From Streptomyces violaceusniger (GTDB lineage: Bacteria > Actinomycetota > Actinomycetes > Streptomycetales > Streptomycetaceae): DNA of 64,000 nt. Below are positions 1 through 9,053 of this stretch, piece by piece. Under the pieces are notes generated by a model. That model worked only from the letters and a program-made list of their open reading frames with translations. It was not told the DNA's origin and did not search any database. Position numbers and translations under genes: made by a program. Location: positions 868,001 through 932,000 of the forward strand of contig BJHW01000001.1 in the NCBI GenBank assembly GCA_005405945.1, read 5' to 3'. Position 1 is the stretch's first letter; every line of letters starts with the position of its first letter.

Positions 1-174
1 CGCTATGAGGGCCTGGAGCAGTCCGCCGAGGCCCATCGCGACGGCCCCGATCGCGAGCGGGCCCACGTCCGGGGCGAGGGTGGCGGCCGTGCCCGTCGTA
101 CCCCACAGGACGGAAGCGGCGAGCACACACATTGCCCCGACGCCCGCGGACCGGCCGCGGCCGACGCTGCTCAC
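1..174 (-). CDS. DMT/EamA-type transporter, N-terminal part (cut by window edge)
   Basis: This frame starts with GTG at 174-172 and stays open to the window edge for 58 codons. The start overlaps the stop of the upstream TetR gene as GTGA, which points to translational coupling. The visible protein is strongly hydrophobic, with a first membrane segment carrying LAASVLWGTTGTAATLAP, the pattern usual at the N-terminus of EamA/DMT drug and metabolite exporters. Such proteins have ten membrane segments and export amino acids or small toxic metabolites. Its position directly behind a TetR gene suggests a repressor-controlled exporter. The substrate cannot be told from this fragment. Confidence 0.6.
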   Translation of the reverse strand, partial: MSSVGRGRSAGVGAMCVLAASVLWGTTGTAATLAPDVGPLAIGAVAMGLGGLLQALIA

Positions 175-776
175 AGCCGGTCCAGCAGTGCCGCAGCCAT
201 CGAGCGGGCGTGCTGGACACGGTCGCCGTCGCCCTCCAGGCCGGCACGGGCCATCGCCCCCTCCAGGAGGAAGGACAGGTGCTCGGCGGTCGCGTGCGCC
301 TCGCCGGGACGGTCGGGCAGGAGCCGCTCCAGGTGACCGGCGATCAGCTGCTCGACCTCCTCCTTGTGGGCGCGGACCACGGCCCGGCCCTCGTCGCCGG
401 CCGGGAGCTCGGCGGCGGCGTTGAGCAGGCCGCAGCCGCGGAAGCCATGCTCGTAGGCGAAGGCCGCGTGATCGGCGTACGCGTCGAAGACGGCCAGCAC
501 CCCCTCGCGCGGTCCGTCGGCGGCCTCCAACCGGGCCCGGTAGAGACCGAGCCACTCCTCGTGTCGGGCGTCCAGGTAGGCGCGGACCAGGTCGGCCTTG
601 GAAGAGAAATTGTTGTAGAGGCTCATCTTCGCCACGCCCGCCTCGGCGGTGATCGTGTCGATGCCGGTCGCAGCGACCCCATCCGCGTAGAAGCGACGGG
701 CCGCCGCCTCCAGCAACCGCTGGCGGGCGGGACGACGCCGCCCGTTCCCCGCCGTGTTCACATCAGTCGCGCTCAT
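171..776 (-). CDS. TetR family transcriptional regulator
   Basis: A protein of about 201 residues starting at MSATDVN. It has an N-terminal helix-turn-helix (RQRLLEAAARRFYADGV, then TAEAGVAKMSLYNNFSSKADL) and a C-terminal ligand domain, as in AcrR/TetR repressors. An upstream ATG at 812 in the same frame is less likely because it lies inside the palindrome at 791-810, which is the probable operator. The following DMT transporter gene overlaps its stop codon, so the regulator probably controls its own operon and releases it on binding an unknown ligand. Confidence 0.88.
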   Translation of the reverse strand: MSATDVNTAGNGRRRPARQRLLEAAARRFYADGVAATGIDTITAEAGVAKMSLYNNFSSKADLVRAYLDARHEEWLGLYRARLEAADGPREGVLAVFDAYADHAAFAYEHGFRGCGLLNAAAELPAGDEGRAVVRAHKEEVEQLIAGHLERLLPDRPGEAHATAEHLSFLLEGAMARAGLEGDGDRVQHARSMAAALLDRL

Positions 777-790
777 TACAATCCAAATTA

Positions 791-810
791 GGTAGGTAGG
801 TCTACCTATC
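791..810. promoter_or_regulatory. Palindromic operator upstream of tetR
   Basis: GGTAGGTAGGTCTACCTATC is a near-perfect 20-bp palindrome (9 of 10 arm positions pair if the central G/T step is set aside). It sits 15 bases upstream of the tetR start at 776, in an AT-richer patch. TetR dimers typically bind such sites and repress their own operon. Its assignment to this TetR protein is inferred from position. Confidence 0.65.
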
Positions 811-1847
811 ATATCAGTGGGATCGCGCCCGTCGGCGAGCTGGGAGAACGATGACGGTGGTCGGCCACTTGACCCCGGACATGCTCTTGCTGGCAGACCG
901 TGCCTTCGACAGCAACGAACTGCTCGCAGACATCGCAGCCCAGGGGGCGCAGTTCCTGATTCGTGCCACCAGCACCCGACGCCCGCCGGTGCTGGCGCTG
1001 CTACCCGACGGCTCCTACCTGACCCGGATCGCGGGCCTCCCGCTACGGGTGATCGAGGCCGAGATCCACTCCCGCACCGCCGACGGCGGCGACTTCGGTG
1101 GGACCTACCGCCTACTGACCACGCTCAGCGACCACCGCACCGATCCCGCCCACCACCTGGTGCGTCTCTACCACGAGCGCTGGGGTGCGACACGAAGTCG
1201 CACGAGTTCGAGTGAATTGCCTGAAGGGGGACGACAGTTGATGTCGACAGCGTAGTTCCGGGCCAGTGCTCAAGGCCTGTCCCCACTTCGGCATGCGTCG
1301 CCGGTAACGGCGGGGTGTGAAGCCCGGAGGAGAAGCCCAAGGACTCCCGTTCCATCCGGGGGTTACAGGCAAGGGGAAGACCGGACGGGTGAACGCGAGT
1401 GAACCCCTGATGATGCTTCGTGATCGTGGGCCCCGCCGATGGGAGGTTCCAGCGGGGTGCAGGACTGGCCGCTGAGAAGCGGCAGGCGCCGGCTGAACAC
1501 CCAACGTCAGCCGGGAGAGCATCGCCGTCCCGGAGTTTAGGGGGCACCCACCCCGGTCGTATCTCACTCGTGTGGAACGTGGAAACCCCGTTGGGGTCCG
1601 GGCGCGAAGCGCCCGGTCAGCCGACCGTGAGGAAGGCTCAACTCCCCAGCGGGCACAGGATGACCCAAGAAGCCAATGCCGGTGGCCGAAAGGCAGCGGG
1701 AAACCGAAGCACGTGGCCAGCACCTCCGCTGGCCGCTTCGGATAACCGGCCGGATACGGGATCTGCCCGGACCCGAAAGGGTGCTGACGTGGGTCAGGTG
1801 GGCCTGTGGGGAACCGATGACCATCAGCACCGGAACCGAAGGACAAG

Positions 1848-3650
1848 TTGGACGCTGTGACGACACGAACACCCGAGGCGAGAACCGCCACGGACAGTGC
1901 CAGTGCGGCGAACGGACCGGAGGACGACTCCACCGACTGGCAGTCGATCGACTGGCAGCGCGCGGAGGAGGAAGTACGGCGGTTGCGGCAGCGGATCTTC
2001 ACGGCAACACAGGCAGGGGACCTCAAGAAGGTCCGCAATCTCCAGAAACTGATGCTCCGTTCCCGCTCCAACACGCTGGTGAGCGTGCGACGGGCGACGG
2101 AGATCAACGCTGGCCGCAAGACGGCAGGGGTCGACGGACGAGTCGTCCTGCTGCCCCAGGGCAAGGCCGAGGTGGCCGACTGGATGCAGCACCGGGCGGC
2201 CGTCTGGAAGCCCCTGCCCGTCAGGCGGGTCTTCGTGCCGAAAGCCAACGGCCGCCAGCGCGGCCTGGGTATTCCCGTGATCATCGACCGGTGTCTTCAA
2301 GCCGTCGCGCTGAACGCGTTGGAGCCTGAGTGGGAGGCACGGTTCGAGCCGAGGTCCTACGGATTTCGGCCGGGCCGCGGCTGCCATGACGCGATCGGAG
2401 CGATCTTCCTGGCCGCCAAGGGCAAGAGCCCCAAACGGCAGTGGATCCTCGACGCGGACCTGGCGGCGGCGTTCGACCGCATCGACCATGATCGCCTACT
2501 GGCCGCCATCGGACAGTTCCCCGCCCGGGGGCTGGTCGAGCAGTGGCTCAAGGCGGGAATGATCGACCGCGGTCGCTTCGCTCCGACCGGGGAAGGGGTC
2601 CCGCAAGGCGGGATCATTTCCCCCGCGCTGATGAACGTGGCCCTGCACGGGATGGAAGAGGCTGCCGGAGTCCGCTACCGCCCCACCGGCCCCCGCGCCG
2701 GTGAACTGGCAGTGGGCTCACCGACCTTGATCAGGTACGCCGACGACCTGGTGGTGCTCTGTCACAGCCGTGATGAAGCCCAGCAGGTCAAGGAACGGCT
2801 TGCCGTGTGGCTGGCGCCCAGGGGCCTGGCCTTCAACGAGGACAAGACGCGCATCGCGCATCTCGACGAAGGCTGCGACTTCCTGGGGTTCACCGTCCGC
2901 CGCTACCACGGCATGCTGCTGATCAAGCCGAGTAAGGCAGCCGTGCGACGGATCCGGGCACGGCTCACCGCCGAAGTGCTGGCCCTTCGGGGGCAGAACG
3001 CGGCAGCGGTGATCGCCAAGCTCAACCCCATCATCCGGGGCTGGGCTGCCTACTATCGGGGTGTGGTCTCCAGTGAGGTGTTCACCTCACTGGACAACCA
3101 CGTGTGGAAGCTGGTCTACAAATGGGCCAGGCACACGCACCCGAACAAGCCGAATGGCTGGGTGACAGCCCGGTACTTCGGCCGGTTCAACACCTCCAGG
3201 CAGGACCGGTGGGTCTTCGGCGACCGGGAGACCGGCCGCTATCTCACCAAGTTCGCCTGGACAAAGATCGTCAGACACCAGTTGGTCATCAAGGGCGCGT
3301 CCGTCGACGACCCGGCACTGACCGACTACTGGGCCTTGCGACGGCGCAGGAACAAGCCCCCGCTGAGTCCGTTCGGGCTGCGCCTGCTCCAGGAGCAGCA
3401 CGGGCGGTGCCCCCTCTGCGGAGGTTTCCTCCTGCACGCCGACCAGGAGCCCCAGAGCCCTCAGGAATGGGAGCAGTGGCTGCGGGCGACCCGGACGGCG
3501 GTGCGCAAGAACGCGATCACCGTCGACTCGGGCGGAGGCCACTCTGGCGATCATGCCGCCTTCCGAATGACCCATGTCCACTGCCACCGCTGGCGCGGTA
3601 GCCGTGGACCGGCAAATCTGGCTGCCCGTGGGCCTTCAGAGCCTGCTTGA
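1848..3650 (+). CDS. ltrA: Group II intron reverse transcriptase/maturase with HNH endonuclease
   Basis: A 600-residue protein. It has an N-terminal RT domain (residues 30-95, DWQSIDWQRAEEEVRRLRQRI), RT core with DADLAAAFDRI near 202 and the catalytic YADD at 297-300, a maturase/thumb region with PIIRGWAAYYRG near 395, and a C-terminal HNH region with CPLC at 521-524 and HVHCHR near 576. It drives splicing and retrohoming of the intron. The start is TTG at 1848 with AAGGA five bases upstream; GTG at 1857 is an alternative. The stop overlaps the first two bases of RNA domain V, as is normal in compact introns. All key motifs are intact, so it may be active. Confidence 0.95.
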   Translation: MDAVTTRTPEARTATDSASAANGPEDDSTDWQSIDWQRAEEEVRRLRQRIFTATQAGDLKKVRNLQKLMLRSRSNTLVSVRRATEINAGRKTAGVDGRVVLLPQGKAEVADWMQHRAAVWKPLPVRRVFVPKANGRQRGLGIPVIIDRCLQAVALNALEPEWEARFEPRSYGFRPGRGCHDAIGAIFLAAKGKSPKRQWILDADLAAAFDRIDHDRLLAAIGQFPARGLVEQWLKAGMIDRGRFAPTGEGVPQGGIISPALMNVALHGMEEAAGVRYRPTGPRAGELAVGSPTLIRYADDLVVLCHSRDEAQQVKERLAVWLAPRGLAFNEDKTRIAHLDEGCDFLGFTVRRYHGMLLIKPSKAAVRRIRARLTAEVLALRGQNAAAVIAKLNPIIRGWAAYYRGVVSSEVFTSLDNHVWKLVYKWARHTHPNKPNGWVTARYFGRFNTSRQDRWVFGDRETGRYLTKFAWTKIVRHQLVIKGASVDDPALTDYWALRRRRNKPPLSPFGLRLLQEQHGRCPLCGGFLLHADQEPQSPQEWEQWLRATRTAVRKNAITVDSGGGHSGDHAAFRMTHVHCHRWRGSRGPANLAARGPSEPA

Positions 3651-3723
3651 GCCGGATGCGGTCAACGCCGCCCGTCCGGTTCTGAGGGGGGTGCGGCGCA
3701 GCAATGCGCCGCACCTACCCGAC
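3649..3723 (+). ncRNA. Group II intron domains V and VI
   Basis: Domain V spans 3649-3682: GAGCCGGATGCGG pairs with the distal CCGCCCGTCCGGTTC around a GTCAAC turn, giving the standard 34-nt catalytic hairpin with an AGC-type triad near its base. Domain VI follows at 3683-3723, with a 10-bp GC-rich stem and an unpaired A at 3717, seven bases from the 3' splice site, as expected of the lariat branch point. Confidence 0.88.
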
Positions 3724-4185
3724 AGATCGAGATCACCTACCTGGCGCTCCGTCACACCCTGCTCAGAGGCCGAGTCCTACGGTCGAAGGACCCAGTGGGT
3801 CTCAACCAGGACATGTGGGGACTGCTCACCCTCTACCAGGCCCTGCGCTCGGTCATGGTGACCGCCGTGGAGACAATGCCCGGCTGCGATCCCGACCGGG
3901 CCGGCTTCACCATCGCTCTGGAGGCCGCCCGCGACACGGTGGTCAGCCTTGTCGGAACGACCCCGGCCTCAAGGCCGAGCAGCCGCTCCGACCTGGTGGG
4001 ACACATCGGCGTCCGTGTCCTGCACGCGCTGCTCCCCGGGCGTCGGCTGCGGCTGTCCGCCCGCATCGTCAAGTGCGGAACCTCCCGCTACAACATCTGG
4101 AACCGCGACGGGCGTCCACGCGACAGCACACCGATCACCGCTATCGAGATCACCGTGCATCCACCGGCTCTCCCCAGTGAGATCG

Positions 4186-4243
4186 TTTCATCCTGAAGTC
4201 GCAGGTCGCGGTACTGGTGTGAGTCTGTGACGGGGTGCTCGTG
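4186..4243. repeat. Left terminal inverted repeat of the IS5-like element
   Basis: A 58-bp end whose reverse complement matches 5759-5816 in four blocks (TTTCATCCTGAA, TCGCAGG, CTGGTGTG, GTGCTCGTG) with equal spacing. It overlaps the stop codon of the IS4-type transposase remnant. Confidence 0.75.
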
Positions 4244-4280
4244 TTGGCAGGAGTCGTGATCGTCAGCGGGAGATCGTCCG

Positions 4281-5114
4281 TCAGCGTTGGACTTCGGAGT
4301 TCGCCAGGACGAGCAGTGCCCGCAGCAGGATGGTGGCGTGACGGGTGTTCATGCGGACCTTGGCCAGGACGCGCCAGGTCTTGAGATTCGCGAAACCGTG
4401 CTCGTTGGCCGCGCGTTCGCGGCTGACCAGGCGGTTCGCCTCCTTCTCGGCCTCGGTGAGGCGGTGGGAGCGGGTGGTTTTGAAGCCGGTGATGATGACG
4501 GGATCGTCGTCGGGGTGGTCGTCCAGGCCGACGAAGCCGAGGTCGGCCAGGGCCCCGAGGCCGGCCTCGCGCAGATGCGCGGTGATCTTGTCATGGCGGG
4601 CGGCGGTGATCTCACTGGCCCGTCCGGGGCGAGCCGAGGAGATCCAGATCAGGTTGCCCCTCTCGTCGGTGAGGGCGAGGAAGAGCAGGCCGTGGGCCTT
4701 ATGTTTCCCGCTGTAGTTCTTGCGGTTGGCTGTCCCGGTGCGGCGCCGGGTGCGGACCAGGGTGCCGTCCAGCAGGACCACCACCCCGCCCCGCCTGGCG
4801 ATCTTCTTCAGAGCACGGTCCAGGCGCGGGGCCCGGGCGGACAGCAGACCGATCACCTCCAGGACCCAACGGCGCACGGTGGCGGCCGACACGTTGTTGC
4901 CGCCGGCCATGTCGGCCAGGCGCTGGTCGTGGCGCAGGACGGCGAGCACGACGATCGCCTGGGTGCCGGGAGCGGCCTTGCGCCAGCGGGTGCCCAGCTG
5001 CTTGCGCCTGCGGCGTATCAGGCCGGCGACGAGATCGACGATCCGCTTCGACAGGGGAAGCCGGACCTGGTAGACAACGCCGGGAGAGCCCTCGGCGGGC
5101 GGCTGCTTCTTCAC
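4281..5114 (-). CDS. IS5-family DDE transposase
   Basis: A 277-residue protein with a helical N-terminal region and a DDE catalytic domain of the DDE_Tnp_4 type. The likely catalytic residues are D116 (in VVLLDGTLV), D191 (in ALADLGFVG) and E238 (in AANEHGFANLKTW). The length is normal for the family and no lesion is seen. It cuts and rejoins the ends of the surrounding element. It is transcribed after the accessory gene at 5181-5645 on the same strand, inside the 58-bp inverted repeats. Confidence 0.88.
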   Translation of the reverse strand: MKKQPPAEGSPGVVYQVRLPLSKRIVDLVAGLIRRRRKQLGTRWRKAAPGTQAIVVLAVLRHDQRLADMAGGNNVSAATVRRWVLEVIGLLSARAPRLDRALKKIARRGGVVVLLDGTLVRTRRRTGTANRKNYSGKHKAHGLLFLALTDERGNLIWISSARPGRASEITAARHDKITAHLREAGLGALADLGFVGLDDHPDDDPVIITGFKTTRSHRLTEAEKEANRLVSRERAANEHGFANLKTWRVLAKVRMNTRHATILLRALLVLANSEVQR

Positions 5115-5180
5115 ACAGGCGCCAACTCCCGCCGGGGGCCCTCGCGTTACGGCCGGAACCGGCCGGACCGCCGCCGGTGG

Positions 5181-5645
5181 TCAGCGCGGCAGACAGCGTC
5201 CCGAGCCCGTGCGCGACAGCCAGCCCCGGTCCGATAGCTTGCGCAACTGGCCGCGGACCGGCTCGACCTTGCCCGGGGTGTTCTCCCGGCCCAGCGCGAG
5301 CGCGACGTCCTTGGCCATCACAGGCCCTGACGCAGTCGTCACGATCTCCATGATCCGCCGGTACTCCGGCGTGAGCGCCTCTGTCCCCCCCTCCTCGCGG
5401 TCCGGGATCAGCCGCATCCCGGCCGCCCCGGGTGTCGCCACCACCCGCTCCGGATCCGGCCCGGGCTCCACGGCCGGCGACGACTGCCGTCCGCCGTCCG
5501 TCGCCTCGGCCCACTGCCCGAACACCACCTCGGCGGCTTCCAGCCGGGCCAGCTCGGCGTCGGTTTCCGCCAGTTCCTTGCGCAACACTTCGGCCCGCTC
5601 AGCCAGCTGCATCCGCCGCTCGATCGTCCACGTCAGCACGTCCAC
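5181..5645 (-). CDS. IS accessory protein: coiled coil plus winged-helix-like domain
   Basis: About 154 residues, read from GTG at 5645 with GGAGGGAGG just upstream; the longer frame to 5732 has no good ribosome binding site. The N-terminus (DVLTWTIERRMQLAERAEVL to EAAEVVFGQW) is a charged coiled coil. A proline-rich linker follows, and the C-terminal 60 residues (EYRRIMEIVTTASGPVMAKD, then GQLRKLSDRGWLSRTG) look like a winged helix. Similar proteins are common beside Streptomyces transposases. Because it lies inside the terminal repeats it is probably carried by the IS, perhaps binding DNA as a regulator or transposition helper; this role is inference. Confidence 0.65.
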   Translation of the reverse strand: MDVLTWTIERRMQLAERAEVLRKELAETDAELARLEAAEVVFGQWAEATDGGRQSSPAVEPGPDPERVVATPGAAGMRLIPDREEGGTEALTPEYRRIMEIVTTASGPVMAKDVALALGRENTPGKVEPVRGQLRKLSDRGWLSRTGSGRCLPR

Positions 5646-5758
5646 CCTGTGCCTCCCTCCTGCCGCGGAGGCTACGAGGCACCCCGGCAAACCACCCAAG
5701 AACCCGGGAAGTCCCCCGTGGCAGACGATCACCTGCTACCGATCAGCCCTCGGAGCAC

Positions 5759-5816
5759 CACGAGCACACCACTCTCCGCCCACACCAGCGGCCTGGCCTG
5801 CGAATTCAGGATGAAA
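5759..5816. repeat. Right terminal inverted repeat of the IS5-like element
   Basis: Reverse-complement partner of 4186-4243. Its outer edge abuts the MFS pseudogene, whose C-terminal codons are replaced by IS sequence from about 5818 leftwards. Confidence 0.75.
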
Positions 5817-6268
5817 ATGGATCAACAGGAGCAGTTTCCGCCGCCCGATGCGGTTGATCACGGCGAGTCCGGCGAGGGTGCCGAGCAGGAAGAGGACGTT
5901 GATACCCGCCTCCCCGACGTTCGAGAGGGCACCGTCGAGGTGGAGGGCGTCGAACAGCGTCGGCCCGAACGCGTAGATCGCGAAGAGGGGGATGATGGAG
6001 CAGGTCCAAAAGGCGATGATGAACGCGAGCCGTCCGAGGTAGCCGGAGCACACCAGCGCTCGTGCCGGCAGTGGTGTCATCTCCTCGGGGAGGTCCGACA
6101 GCCGTGCGCCCGGGCCGAAGACCTTCCGCAGCAGCTGCTGGGCCTCGTTGTAGCGGCCTTGCTTGAGTAGCCAGCGTGGTGACACCGGGGTTCCGAACCG
6201 GAGGAGCGCGATGCCCGTTGCAGGGATGGCTGGGCTGAGCAAGAGCCAGCGCCACCCGTCGGGTCCTA

Positions 6269-7160
6269 GGTTCTGTCGTCAAATGTCACGCCCACATCAG
6301 CAGGGCTGCGAGGGTGACTGCTGCTTGGTAGGACTCGGTGGTCTTGTCGTACCGGGTGGCGATGCCGCGCCACTGCTTCAGCTTGTTGAAGCACCGTTCC
6401 ACCACGTTGCGCCGCTTGTAGGCGTCGCGGTCGAAGGCCGGGGGCCGTCCACCACGGCTGCCGCGGTTCAACCGGTTGCGGACCTGGTCGGCTCGCTCGG
6501 GAATGGTGTGGCTGATCCCGCGCCGACGCAGCCAGCTTCGGATCGCCCTGGAGCTGTAGCCCTTGTCGCCCAGGACGTGTGAGGGCCGCACCCGGGGCCG
6601 TCCCGGACCCATCCTGGGCACCCGGATCGCCTCCATCACGGCGATGAACTGGGTGCAGTCGTTGGTGTTGCCGCCCGTGACGGTGAAGGCGAGCGGGCGG
6701 CCGGCGCCGTCGCAGGCCAGGTGAATCTTGCTGGTCAGGCCGCCTCGGGAGCGTCCGAGCGCCGGGTTGCGGAGCCCCCTTTTCGGGCGCCGGCGGCATG
6801 CTGGTGGGCGCGGACGATCGTGGAGTCGACCGACACAAGCCAGTCGATGTCCCCGGCGGCGTCCGCCCGGACCTGGGCGGCGCGGAGCATCCGCTCGAAC
6901 GTGCCGTCCGCCGCCCACCGGCGAAAACGGGTGTGCAGCGTGGCCCACGGCCCGTACCGCTCGGGCACGTCCCGCCAGGCCGTGCCTGTACGGAACTTCC
7001 ACACGATCCCGTTGAGGACCCTGCGGTCGTCCAGCCGCTTGCGCCCACGCGACGACACGGGCAGCAACGGCCGGACGAACTCCCATTCGGCATCGGACAG
7101 TTCATGGCGACGTATCACCCGACCATGATCCACCACTCAAGATCATTTGAATACACTGCC
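6269..7160 (-). mobile_element. IS5-family (IS427-group-like) insertion sequence, copy 1
   Basis: An 892-bp element flanked by TA at both ends within CTAG targets. Its ends start GGCAGTGTATTCAAATG and GGTTCTGTCGTCAAATG, an imperfect inverted repeat with 12 of 17 matches. Encoded proteins are identical over full length to those of the copy at 54316-55207, which lies in the opposite orientation. It interrupts MFS transporter 1. Confidence 0.9.
6286..7136 (-). CDS. IS5-family transposase made by -1 frameshifting (copy 1)
   Basis: Two overlapping frames. The first (7136 to 6735) encodes the N-terminal domain with LSDAEWEFVRPLLP and the first catalytic Asp in WLVSVDSTIVRAHQH. The second, in the -1 frame and ending at 6286, encodes GRSRGGLTSKIHLACDG, VLGDKGYSS with the second Asp, and the Glu in RNVVERCFNKLKQW. 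The overlap contains an A4-G5 run after codon CGA, a plausible slippage site. Fusion gives a complete DDE transposase of about 280 residues. Confidence 0.85.
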
Positions 7161-7693
7161 TAGAGCCTGCAGCGCGATTCCGACCAGGTAGGCGACAGTG
7201 GCTCCGAGGAACCAGACGGCGATCATGGCGCCCAGCATCGGCCCGCGGTAGCGGCGTGGCATGAACTCGGCGAGCAGCGAGGTCGCGATCGGGTAGTCTG
7301 CCCCGACCGCGATGCCGGTCAGCAGCCGCAGGACAAACAGCGCAAGTGCGCCTTCGATGAAGTACTGCGCCACCGACGTCGCGATGATCAGGAGAAGGTC
7401 CACTGTGTACATGGCCTGGCGGCCGAAACGGTCGGTGAGGAAGCCGAACACTACGCCGCCGAAGAGCATGCCGATGAGGGCGGAGGCGCCGATCAGGCCC
7501 TGCCACGCGGCCGAGAGGCCGAACTTCGGGACGATCTGCACGAGGGAACGGCCCGCCCGAGCTGTAGACGGCCAGTCGTTTGTGGAAGGGACCGAAGGGC
7601 GCGTCGTCAAGGACGCTTCTGTTCGCCGGGGGCCGGTGTCCGTCGGGTCGGCCTGCCGGATCCGTGTGGGGAGGCGATCGTCGGAGTGATTAC

Positions 7694-9053
7694 TCATCGT
7701 TTGTCGTCTTCCAACTGGGACACCGCGGTCGGCTGGGCGGGATCCTGAGGGGACAGGGCGCTTGCCTCGTCGAGTTCCAGCCCACCGGTCTCGGGAGCCC
7801 AACGCAGCGAGGCGAGGAACCCGACGACGAGGATGGCGGCGGCGAGGATCATGGTCGGGCCGATGCTGAGCGAGGCGAGGGCGATGGGGACGACGTAGAC
7901 GCCGATCGCGGAGCCGATGCGGGTGATGGCGGTGACCAGTCCGACCGCGGTTCCGCGCACGCTGGTCGGGAACAGTTCGTTGGGATACACCCAGGTCAGC
8001 ACCTGCGGGCCGCCGTTGAACACCGAGAAGCCAGCGAACGCGAGCAGGACGACCCAGGTCGGGGCGCTGGGAAAGAGCCCCATGACCAGCAGCATGAGCC
8101 CGGCGAGCAGGGAGCCCCAGATGACCATGGGCCGCCTGCCGGTCCGGTTGATCACGAGCAACGCGACGACGACACCGATCAGGAAAAGCACGCTGAGCGC
8201 TGCCGAGCCGATGTTGGCGTTCGCCTTGCCGAGCCCCAGCGCGTCCAGGATCTGAGGCCCGAAGGCGTAGATCGCGAACACCGGGATGTTCGAGCAGGTG
8301 TAGAAGGTGACGACGTAGGCGAGACGACCGAGGTAGCCACCGCGCAGGAGGTCTCGCGCGGTCGTTGGCGCGGTCGACGGGACGGCCAGATCGGTGGTAG
8401 TCACGGTGTCGCCGTACACATCGCGCAGGACCTGGGCGGCCTCGGCGTCCCGTCCGCGGGACAGCAGCCACCGCGGCGACTCGGGGGTGCCGAGCCGGAG
8501 GAATAGCAGCACGGCCGCAGGGACGGCCGAGCTGAGCAGCATCCATCGCCAGCCGTTCGGGCCGAGCACAGTCAGGGCGTTGCCGACTACGTAGGCCGCG
8601 ACGGCGCCGACGAAGAACATGCACACCAGCCCGCTCAGCATCGGTCCGCGGTACCGGCGTGGCATGAACTCCGTGACTAGCGAGGACGCCATCGGATAGT
8701 CGCCGGCGACGAAGACGCCGAGCAGCAGCCGCAGGACAAGTAGCTGGGGCACGTCGGTCACGAAGAACTGCAGGATCGACAGCACCGCGATCGCGCCTAG
8801 GTCGAGGGTGTACATGACCTGACGGCCGAACCGGTCGGTCAGCCACCCGAACACGCTCCCGCCGATCAGCATGCCGACCAGCGACGCGGCGCCGAGCAGG
8901 CCCTCCATGCCGGGGGAGACGCCCAGCTGCGGCGTGATCTGGACCAGTGCGACCCAGGATGTAGCCGTCAAGGAACGGTCCGCCAGCCGCGTAGAGGGCC
9001 AGGCGCTTATGGAATCCGGACAGTGGCATGTCGTCCAGGGCGTGCGAGCTCAC
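7694..9053 (-). pseudogene. MFS transporter 2 with an N-terminal frameshift
   Basis: The main frame (8971 to 7694) encodes about 425 residues of an MFS porter with GWLTDRFGRQ, FMPRRYRGPM, ESPRWLL and NRTGRRP motifs, so eleven membrane segments are intact. The start and first segment (SSHALDDMPLSGFHKRLAL and GGPFLDGYILG) are in another frame, from GTG at 9053 with GGGGAG upstream. The two frames meet near 8955, inside membrane segment 1. Either the gene is dead, a base was missed in sequencing, or a shortened protein is made. It is divergent from the thioesterase gene at 9296 across two GntR-type operators, so it is probably the uptake system for that pathway. Confidence 0.8.

Larger units (their letters stand above)
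1185..3723 (+). mobile_element. Group II intron with intron-encoded protein
   Basis: The 5' end is GTGCGACACG, matching the group II 5' consensus GUGYG, at 1185. The 3' part has a 34-nt domain V at 3649-3682 and a domain VI hairpin (GGTGCGGCGC loop GCGCCGCACC) with a candidate bulged branch A at 3717, ending in GAC at 3723. Deleting 1185-3723 exactly restores an IS4-type transposase reading frame, which fixes both splice sites. About 660 nt of structured RNA (domains I-III) precede the protein, which is encoded in domain IV. The intron looks complete: RNA core, reverse transcriptase, maturase and HNH domains are all present. Confidence 0.92.
851..4196 (+). pseudogene. IS4-family transposase, 5'-truncated, split by group II intron and cut at its 3' end by an IS
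   Basis: Two exons, 851-1184 and 3724-4196, join in frame when the intron at 1185-3723 is removed. The junction codon TGG G|AG restores the IS4-family signature YHERWEIE followed by ITYLALRHTLL. Exon 1 carries LLLADRAFDSNELL, around the second catalytic Asp of the DDE domain. Exon 2 carries the usual C-terminal LLTLYQALRSVMVTAVE region. The N-terminal third is missing; the homology begins abruptly near 820, next to the tetR promoter. The last codons and the TGA at 4194-4196 belong to the left end of the next IS (from 4186), so the true C-terminus is also lost. It cannot encode an active transposase. Confidence 0.85.
4186..5816 (-). mobile_element. IS5-like insertion sequence with 58-bp terminal inverted repeats and an accessory gene
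   Basis: The outer ends at 4186-4243 and 5759-5816 form long imperfect inverted repeats. Both begin TTTCATCCTGAA, share TCGCAGG, then CTGGTGTG, and end GTGCTCGTG at the same distance. Between them lie a DDE transposase (4281-5114) and a coiled-coil/winged-helix protein (5181-5645), both on the minus strand. The left end supplies the final codons of the truncated IS4-type transposase, and the right end interrupts an MFS gene near 5818. No clear target duplication is visible, so a deletion may have followed insertion. A diverged relative of the left part lies near 30628-30790. Confidence 0.75.
5818..7697 (-). pseudogene. MFS transporter 1 (sugar/aromatic-acid porter type), broken by two IS elements and frameshifts
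   Basis: The N-terminal half lies at 7161-7697 and the middle at 5818-6268, separated by the 892-bp IS. Removing the IS and one TA joins GIALQAL to GPDGWRWLLLSPAIPATG in frame. The MFS motif GFLTDRFGRQ and PRRYRG are clear. The first membrane segment is damaged: LDDAPFGPFHKRLAVYSSGGPF is in another frame, and about a dozen residues before LVQIVPKFG are missing. The C-terminal half beyond NRIGRRKLLLL is cut off by the IS5-like element. ATG at 7697 overlaps the stop of MFS transporter 2 as ATGA, so both were once one operon. Confidence 0.85.

Noticed and set aside
1112..2284. A 390-residue minus-strand frame across the group II intron RNA
   Set aside because: It crosses structured intron RNA and the reverse transcriptase gene and has no protein features.
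7143..9053. A 636-residue minus-strand open frame
   Set aside because: It only links the start of MFS transporter 2 with the N-terminal half of transporter 1 through an out-of-frame middle; the middle is a shadow of the true MFS frame at 7694-8971.
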